Part shown: piece after piece, positions 14,039 through 19,595 of the stretch
Layout: the number at the start of each line of letters is the position of its first letter
Numbering within the stretch: the first letter of the stretch is position 1
Source of the DNA: Methylothermaceae bacterium
GTDB taxonomy: Bacteria > Pseudomonadota > Gammaproteobacteria > Methylococcales > Methylothermaceae
Direction of reading: 5' to 3'
Length of the DNA: 19,595 bases
NCBI GenBank assembly: GCA_027024125.1
Contig: JALVSV010000072.1
Span: forward strand, 1 to 19,595
Notes under the pieces: model-generated
What the model was told of the DNA's origin: nothing
Database searches by the model: none
What the model saw: the letters and a program-made list of their open reading frames with translations, nothing else
Translations under genes and position numbers: made by a program

Positions 14039-14944
14039 ATGATGATCGACAAAAAACTGATTGACAAATTCCACGTCGAACCCGGAGTCAACGTCCGCCT
14101 CAAGGACTATCACACTGGTTGGGATCAGACCAAGGAACTCAGGAAGCTGGGCAAGGAATTGGTCAGGGATCGGGCGACTGAGATCCTGGAAGTGAGCCGC
14201 AGGGAGCTGGCCGAAGTTCAGGAGCTGCTCTACGCTGACGATCGATACGCACTGTTGGTCGTCTTTCAGGCCATGGATGCGGCGGGCAAGGATGGCACCA
14301 TCAAGCACGTGATGTCCGGCGTTAATCCCCAGGGATGTCAGGTATTCAGCTTCAAGAAACCCTCTGCCGAGGAACTGGATCACACCTTTCTGTGGCGCTA
14401 CATGAAATGCTTGCCGGAACGTGGCCGGATCGGGATTTTCAACCGATCCTATTTCGAGGATGTGCTGGTGGTGAAGGTCCACCCGGAGTTGCTGGAGACC
14501 CAGAAGCTGCCACCCGGAAAACGCGGCAAGGCCTTCTGGAAGGCGCGCTATGACGACATCAACAGCTTCGAACGGCACCTGGTGAGAAACGGCACCGTGG
14601 TGCTGAAATTCTTCCTCCACGTGTCCAAGGAAGAGCAGCGCAAGCGTTTCCTCGAACGCCTCACCCGTCCCGACAAGCATTGGAAGTTTTCCCATGCCGA
14701 TCTGGCAGAACGCGCCCATTGGGATGATTATGTCGAGGCCTACCAGGACGCCATCAGCGCCACCAGTACCAAGTGGGCTCCCTGGTATATCGTTCCCGCC
14801 GACAACAAATGGGCCACCAGGGCCATCGTCGCCGATATCATTGTCTCTACCCTCAAGGGGCTGGATCTAAAATACCCCGAACTGGATGAGGAGCAGCTCA
14901 AGGTACTGGAGGAGGCACGCAGGCAACTGGAGAACGAAAAATGA
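14039..14944 (+). CDS. PPK2-family polyphosphate:nucleotide phosphotransferase
   Basis: A 301-residue enzyme of the PPK2 family, which transfers phosphate between polyphosphate and nucleoside mono- or diphosphates. The Walker A motif is AMDAAGKDGTIKHV (Lys84, Asp80), followed by a region typical of PPK2 (GVNPQGCQVFSFKKPS), then FNRSYFEDVLVVKVHPE and KFFLHVSKEEQRKRF (a Walker B-like strand and lid). The single-domain length and overall sequence match the TIGR03709-type polyphosphate:nucleotide group, so AMP or ADP are likely acceptors; the precise class cannot be decided here. The ATG at 14039 is preferred because AAGGGAG lies 9 nt upstream; an in-frame ATG at 14018 is possible. It stands between the ATPase operon and the phosphoketolase, on the same strand. 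Confidence 0.88.
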   Translation: MMIDKKLIDKFHVEPGVNVRLKDYHTGWDQTKELRKLGKELVRDRATEILEVSRRELAEVQELLYADDRYALLVVFQAMDAAGKDGTIKHVMSGVNPQGCQVFSFKKPSAEELDHTFLWRYMKCLPERGRIGIFNRSYFEDVLVVKVHPELLETQKLPPGKRGKAFWKARYDDINSFERHLVRNGTVVLKFFLHVSKEEQRKRFLERLTRPDKHWKFSHADLAERAHWDDYVEAYQDAISATSTKWAPWYIVPADNKWATRAIVADIIVSTLKGLDLKYPELDEEQLKVLEEARRQLENEK

Positions 14945-14955
14945 CAGAACAACTT

Positions 14956-15018
14956 TAGCGCAGAGACGGGGAAGGCGCAGAGAGAAATTAATTCTGAAAA
15001 TTCTGCGCTCTCCGCGGT
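14956..15018. repeat. Purine-rich palindromic intergenic repeat
   Basis: Between the PPK2 and phosphoketolase genes, AGCGCAGAGAC and GGCGCAGAGAG are followed by ATTAATTCTGAAAATTCTGCGCTCTCCGCG split across the centre; GCGCAGA at 14975-14981 pairs with TCTGCGC at 15002-15008. The pattern resembles the common 'GCAGAGACGCAGAG' interspersed palindromes of bacteria. It is not followed by a T run. It may separate the transcripts or affect mRNA stability. Confidence 0.55.
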
Positions 15019-15056
15019 GATTCTTACATTCAATGCAAAAACAATAGAGTTCCATC

Positions 15057-17441
15057 ATGACCGAAACCAATATTACAGAACAAAATGTCCTCGACGACCG
15101 GGAGCTGGATCTGATCCATGCCTACTGGCGTGCCTGCAATTACCTGGCGGCAGGGATGATCTACCTGCGCGACAATCCGCTGCTCAAAGAACCCCTGAAG
15201 CCAGAACATGTGAAGCAGCGCCTGCTGGGCCACTGGGGTTCCAGTCCAGGGTTGGCTTTTATGTATGTCCATCTCAACCGTCTGATCAACAAATATGACC
15301 AGGACGCCATTTTCCTGGCAGGTCCGGGTCATGGCGCTCCGGGGGTACTGGCACCGGTATGGATGGAGGAGACCTACGGGGAGATCTATCCCGACAAGGG
15401 CCAGGATCTGGAGGGGATGCGCAACTTCTTCAGACAGTTCTCCTTCCCCGGAGGCATCGGCAGCCACTGCACTCCGGAGACTCCGGGGTCGATCCATGAG
15501 GGGGGTGAGCTGGGTTACAGCCTGTCCCACGCCACCGGTGCGGCTTTCGACAACCCCAACCTTCTGGTGGCGGTGGCGGTGGGTGACGGTGAAGCCGAGA
15601 CCGGTCCCCTGGCAACCGGCTGGCATGGCAACAAGTTCCTCAATCCCATCCGTGATGGTGCGGTGCTACCCATCCTTCACCTCAACGGCTACAAGATCAA
15701 CAACCCGACTCTGCTGGCACGAATCCCCAGGGAGGAGCTGCAGGGGTTGTTGCGTGGTTATGGCTGGACGCCCTATTTCGTCGAAGGCGACGATCCCCTG
15801 GCAATGCACCGCAAGATGGCGGCGACCATGGAAAACTGCCTGCTGGAGATCCGCCGGATTCAGCAGCAGGCCCGTTCGAGCGGTGAAGCCAGGAGGGCCC
15901 TGTGGCCGATGATCGTACTGCGGACCCCCAAGGGCTGGACCGGCCCCAAGGAGGTGGATGGTCACAAGGTGGAAGGCTTCTGGCGTGCCCATCAGGTGCC
16001 CCTGGCGGCGATCCACGAAAACCCTGCCCATCTGCAGCAGCTGGAACAGTGGCTGAGGAGTTACCAGCCGCAGGAGCTGTTCGACGACGACGGTAAACCG
16101 AAGGCCGAGCTGAAGGCCTTGGCACCCACGGGTTTCCGGCGGATGAGCGCCAACCTTCATGCCAACGGCGGGCTGCTCAGGCGCGATCTGAGGATGCCTG
16201 ATTTCCGTGACTACGCCCAGCAAGTGCCGAGCCCGGGCAAGGTGCGGGCCATGAATACTCGCCCACTGGGAGAGCTGCTGCGCGATGTCATGCGCGAAAA
16301 TCCCGACAACTTCCGGGTCTTCGGCCCCGACGAAACCACTTCCAACAAACTCGATGCAGTCTATGACGCCAGCAAGAAACTGTGGCTGGAGCAGTATCTT
16401 TCCGAGGATGCCGATGGGGGCGAACTGTCGCCGGACGGCCGGGTGCTGGAGATGTTGTCGGAGCACAACCTGGAGGGCTGGTTCGAAGGTTATGTGCTCA
16501 CCGGCCGGCATGGCTTCTTCGCCACCTACGAGGCCTTCGCCCACGTCATCGATTCCATGTACAACCAGCATGCCAAATGGCTCTCTATCGCCGAGGAGAT
16601 CCCGTGGCGGGCACCGGTCTCTTCCATCAACCTCTTGATCACTTCCACCGTATGGCGTCAGGATCACAATGGCTTCACCCATCAGGACCCGGGTTTCATC
16701 GACGTGGTGGTCAACAAGAAACCCGAAGTGACCCGGATCTATCTGCCCCCCGACGTCAACTGTCTGTTGTCGGTGGGTGACCACTGCCTGCGCAGTCACA
16801 ACCAGATCAACGTGATCGTCTGCGACAAACAGAACCATCTCCAGTATCTGGACATGGATGCAGCGATTCGCCACTGCACCAAGGGTATCGGTATCTGGGA
16901 CTGGGCCAGCAACGACCAGGGCAGGGAGCCTGATGTGGTGATGGTCGGCTGTGGCGACATCCCCACCAAGGAGGCCCTGGCGGCCACCGCGCTGCTGCGC
17001 GAGCATTTTCCGGATCTGAAGATCCGCTTCATCAACGTGGTCGATCTGTTCAGGATGACGCCAGAGAGCGAGCACCCCCATGGGTTGTCGGATCGTGATT
17101 TCGACAGCCTGTTCACAGTGGACCGGCCCATCATCTTCAATTTCCATGGTTATCCCTGGCTGATCCACCGTCTGGCTTACCGCCGTACCAATCACCGGAA
17201 CCTGCACGTGCGCGGTTACAAGGAGAAGGGCAACATCAACACCCCCATGGAGCTGGCCATCAACAACGAGATCGACCGTTTCAGCCTGGCAATCGACGCC
17301 ATCGACCGGCTGCCGGAGCTCAGGGTGGCTGGCGCCCACGTGAAGGAGAAACTGCGTGACATGCAGATCGAGTGTCGCAACTATGCCTATGAAAATGGCA
17401 TCGACATCCCCGAAATCGACAACTGGCAGTGGCCGTATTGA
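15057..17441 (+). CDS. xfp: Xylulose-5-P/fructose-6-P phosphoketolase
   Basis: A 794-residue phosphoketolase of normal length. It is a cytoplasmic thiamine-diphosphate enzyme that cleaves xylulose 5-phosphate (or fructose 6-phosphate) with phosphate into acetyl phosphate plus glyceraldehyde 3-phosphate (or erythrose 4-phosphate). Visible marks are GPGHGAPG (89-96), the ThDP/Mg2+ motif GDGEAETGP (176-184), and [13 protein letters not shown]. Later come [11 protein letters not shown] and [17 protein letters not shown] (which binds the aminopyrimidine) and the [20 protein letters not shown] segment. Whether it prefers the five- or six-carbon sugar cannot be read from this. A weak Shine-Dalgarno precedes the ATG. 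Its TGA overlaps the ATG of the glycogen phosphorylase by one base, which indicates coupled expression and a shared pathway. Confidence 0.95.
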   Translation: MTETNITEQNVLDDRELDLIHAYWRACNYLAAGMIYLRDNPLLKEPLKPEHVKQRLLGHWGSSPGLAFMYVHLNRLINKYDQDAIFLAGPGHGAPGVLAPVWMEETYGEIYPDKGQDLEGMRNFFRQFSFPGGIGSHCTPETPGSIHEGGELGYSLSHATGAAFDNPNLLVAVAVGDGEAETGPLATGWHGNKFLNPIRDGAVLPILHLNGYKINNPTLLARIPREELQGLLRGYGWTPYFVEGDDPLAMHRKMAATMENCLLEIRRIQQQARSSGEARRALWPMIVLRTPKGWTGPKEVDGHKVEGFWRAHQVPLAAIHENPAHLQQLEQWLRSYQPQELFDDDGKPKAELKALAPTGFRRMSANLHANGGLLRRDLRMPDFRDYAQQVPSPGKVRAMNTRPLGELLRDVMRENPDNFRVFGPDETTSNKLDAVYDASKKLWLEQYLSEDADGGELSPDGRVLEMLSEHNLEGWFEGYVLTGRHGFFATYEAFAHVIDSMYNQHAKWLSIAEEIPWRAPVSSINLLITSTVWRQDHNGFTHQDPGFIDVVVNKKPEVTRIYLPPDVNCLLSVGDHCLRSHNQINVIVCDKQNHLQYLDMDAAIRHCTKGIGIWDWASNDQGREPDVVMVGCGDIPTKEALAATALLREHFPDLKIRFINVVDLFRMTPESEHPHGLSDRDFDSLFTVDRPIIFNFHGYPWLIHRLAYRRTNHRNLHVRGYKEKGNINTPMELAINNEIDRFSLAIDAIDRLPELRVAGAHVKEKLRDMQIECRNYAYENGIDIPEIDNWQWPY

Positions 17442-19595
17442 TGAAAAAGAACGAATCCGTTCGTACAGGACTTTCGATTGAAACCCTGAGGCAGGCTTTC
17501 AACGATCACCTGCTCTATACGCTAGGTCGCCTTCCAGAGGTGGCCACATCCTTCGACCACTACATGGCCGCGGCCTATGTCACACGCGACCGGATGATGG
17601 ACCGTTGGATCCGCTCCGTACGTGCCGCCAAGCATCAGCAGGCACGTACGGTGTGTTATCTCTCAGCTGAATTCTTATTGGGTCCTCATCTTGGCAACAA
17701 TCTCCTCAACCTGGGTATCTTGGAAGAAGTCCGCCACGCGGCCACCGAACAGGGTATGGATTTCGAAGAGATCCGCGATCAGGAGGTCGAGCCGGGACTG
17801 GGCAATGGCGGTTTGGGGCGGTTGGCTGCCTGTTACATGGATTCGCTGGCGACCCTGCGGATTCCCGCCATCGGTTACGGTATCCGTTACGAGTTCGGGA
17901 TCTTCGAACAGGCGATCCGGGATGGCTGGCAGGTGGAAAACACCGATGCCTGGCTACGTAACGGCAATCCCTGGGAATTGCAGCGTTACAAGATCCGCTT
18001 TCCTGTGGCATTCGGAGGTCGTACCGAACGTTACCAGGAGGATGGGCGGCTGCGGGTGCGATGGAAACCCGATCTGGTGCTCAACGGTGTGGCTTTCGAC
18101 ACCCCGGTCATGGGCTATGGTGGTCACCATGCCAACATGTTGCGGTTGTGGAAATCCGAGGCCTGTGAATCTTTCGATTTCCAGGCATTCAACGTGGGTG
18201 ACTATTACGGTGCGGTGGATGCCAAGATTGCAGCCGAGAATCTGACCAAAGTCCTCTATCCCAACGATGAACCTGAGGCGGGCAAGGAACTGCGGCTCAA
18301 GCAGCAGTATTTCTTCGTTTCCTGCTCGCTGCAGGACATGATTCGCATCCACTGGATGGTAAACGGGGAATTGCAGCGTTTTCACGAAAAGTTCACCGTT
18401 CAGCTCAACGACACCCACCCATCCATCGCCGTGGCAGAACTGATGCGGCTTTTGCTCGACGAGCACGGTATGGACTGGGAACCTGCCTGGGAGATTACCC
18501 GCCAAACTTTTGCCTACACCAATCACACCCTGTTGCCTGAGGCGCTGGAAACCTGGCCGGTCGATCTATTCGAGCGCCTGTTGCCGAGGCATTTGGAGAT
18601 CATCTACGAGATCAACCGGCGATTCCTGGACGAGGTTCGGGCCCGGTTCATGGGTAATGAAGGCAAGGTGGCCCGTCTGTCGCTGATCGACGAGACCGGC
18701 CGTCGCAGCATTCGCATGGCCCATCTGGCCTGTGTGGGCAGTTATGCCATCAACGGCGTGGCGGCACTGCACACCGAACTGCTCAAGTCCACGGTGCTGC
18801 GCGACTTCCACGACCTGTGGCCGGAGAAGTTCAGCAACAAGACCAACGGGGTCACTCCACGGCGCTTCCTGGCCCTGAGCAATCCACCGTTGGCCAGGTT
18901 GCTGAACGAAACGATCGGGAAGGAATGGATCGAGGATCTGGACAAGTTGCGCGCTCTGGAGAAACTGGCCGACGACCGGGAATTCCACCGGCGCTGGCAG
19001 GATGCCAAGACCCTGGCCAAGCAGAATCTGGCGGGTCTGATCAAGGAACGGACCGGCATCGTCGTCGATCCGGCTTCTATGTTCGATATCCAGGTCAAAC
19101 GGATCCACGAATACAAGCGCCAGCACCTCAATGTCCTGCATATCCTCACGCTCTATCACCGCATCAAGGAGGATCCGGATATCGATATCACCCCGCGTAC
19201 CTTCATCTTCGGGGGCAAGGCGGCCCCCGGCTATCACATGGCCAAACTCATCATCAAGTTGATCAACGCGGTGGGGGAGATGGTCAATCAGGACAAGGAG
19301 GTGGCCGGTCGCCTCAAGGTGGTTTTCTTCCCCAATTTCAACGTCAAAAGTGCCCATCACATCTATCCGGCAGCCGACCTGTCGGAGCAGATATCCACCG
19401 CCGGCAAGGAGGCCTCCGGTACCGGCAACATGAAGTTTTCCATGAACGGTGCCCTGACGATCGGCACTTTGGATGGGGCCAATGTTGAGATACGCGAGGA
19501 AGTTGGCGAGGAGAACTTCTTTTTATTCGGCCTGAACGTGGACGGTATCCAGCGGCTCCTCTCAGAAGGCTATCGGCCCTGGGAATACTATCAGC
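17441..19595 (+). CDS. glgP: Glycogen phosphorylase, C-terminus cut by window edge
   Basis: The open frame from the ATG at 17441 continues for 718 codons and runs off the right edge; family members have about 800-840 residues, so roughly 100 are missing. It releases glucose 1-phosphate from glycogen or maltodextrin with phosphate, using pyridoxal phosphate. EPGLGNGGLGRLAACYMDSLATL (broken here as EPGLGNGG and GRLAACYMDS) is the N-terminal active-site signature. KTNGVTPRRFL, DIQVKRIHEYKRQ and FFPNFNVKSAHH follow. EASGTGNMKFSMNGA carries the cofactor lysine (Lys665). No regulatory N-terminal extension is present, as in other bacterial enzymes. The start overlaps the phosphoketolase stop (TGATG), with no other Shine-Dalgarno needed. 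The pairing implies glycogen breakdown feeding the phosphoketolase. Maltodextrin phosphorylase is the main alternative. Confidence 0.94.
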   Translation, partial: MKKNESVRTGLSIETLRQAFNDHLLYTLGRLPEVATSFDHYMAAAYVTRDRMMDRWIRSVRAAKHQQARTVCYLSAEFLLGPHLGNNLLNLGILEEVRHAATEQGMDFEEIRDQEVEPGLGNGGLGRLAACYMDSLATLRIPAIGYGIRYEFGIFEQAIRDGWQVENTDAWLRNGNPWELQRYKIRFPVAFGGRTERYQEDGRLRVRWKPDLVLNGVAFDTPVMGYGGHHANMLRLWKSEACESFDFQAFNVGDYYGAVDAKIAAENLTKVLYPNDEPEAGKELRLKQQYFFVSCSLQDMIRIHWMVNGELQRFHEKFTVQLNDTHPSIAVAELMRLLLDEHGMDWEPAWEITRQTFAYTNHTLLPEALETWPVDLFERLLPRHLEIIYEINRRFLDEVRARFMGNEGKVARLSLIDETGRRSIRMAHLACVGSYAINGVAALHTELLKSTVLRDFHDLWPEKFSNKTNGVTPRRFLALSNPPLARLLNETIGKEWIEDLDKLRALEKLADDREFHRRWQDAKTLAKQNLAGLIKERTGIVVDPASMFDIQVKRIHEYKRQHLNVLHILTLYHRIKEDPDIDITPRTFIFGGKAAPGYHMAKLIIKLINAVGEMVNQDKEVAGRLKVVFFPNFNVKSAHHIYPAADLSEQISTAGKEASGTGNMKFSMNGALTIGTLDGANVEIREEVGEENFFLFGLNVDGIQRLLSEGYRPWEYYQ

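Noticed and set aside
15666..17339. 557-codon open frame on the minus strand
   Set aside because: It lies antisense to the phosphoketolase, whose motifs are unmistakable; the sequence is low in family resemblance and arises from codon bias.

Overview
The window looks like a chromosomal segment of a Proteobacterium, most likely a gammaproteobacterium. It has moderately GC-rich, compact genes with Shine-Dalgarno starts, and protein families common in that class. No rRNA, tRNA or marker gene fixes the species. I see no CRISPR array, transposase gene or tRNA.

Left part (1-4623): a sulfotransferase neighbourhood. Two PAPS-dependent sulfotransferases lie on the minus strand (one cut by the left edge, one complete). 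A more diverged third copy on the plus strand is followed by an ELM1-like (DUF1022) protein. Between them, on the minus strand, is a sulfotransferase remnant that keeps its Shine-Dalgarno site, start, N-terminal helix and C-terminal fifth to third but has lost the catalytic core.

Middle (4624-6235): a long intergenic region with a 203-nt multi-hairpin element, a lone 2-oxoglutarate/Fe(II) oxygenase, and a second gene-free stretch of about 400 nt with small hairpins.

Right part (6236-13940): an operon for a bacterial V/A-type ATPase in the order B-D-I-K-E-DUF2764-A. The K (rotor) subunit has the residues that bind Na+ in the Enterococcus hirae enzyme, so a Na+-coupled machine is predicted. 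No separate F or G/H stalk genes are present, and the DUF2764 protein occupies the place of subunit C. A second 203-nt multi-hairpin element sits inside the operon, between I and K. Its length and register match the first copy, and many stem positions have changed on both arms together, so the folded structure appears to be conserved.

Right end (14039-19595): a PPK2-family polyphosphate kinase, a phosphoketolase, and a glycogen phosphorylase cut by the right edge. Together with the ATPase they suggest a reserve-energy theme: glycogen is phosphorolysed, sugar phosphate is cleaved to acetyl phosphate, polyphosphate exchanges phosphate with nucleotides, and ATP is coupled to an ion gradient. That physiological link is inference from gene order.
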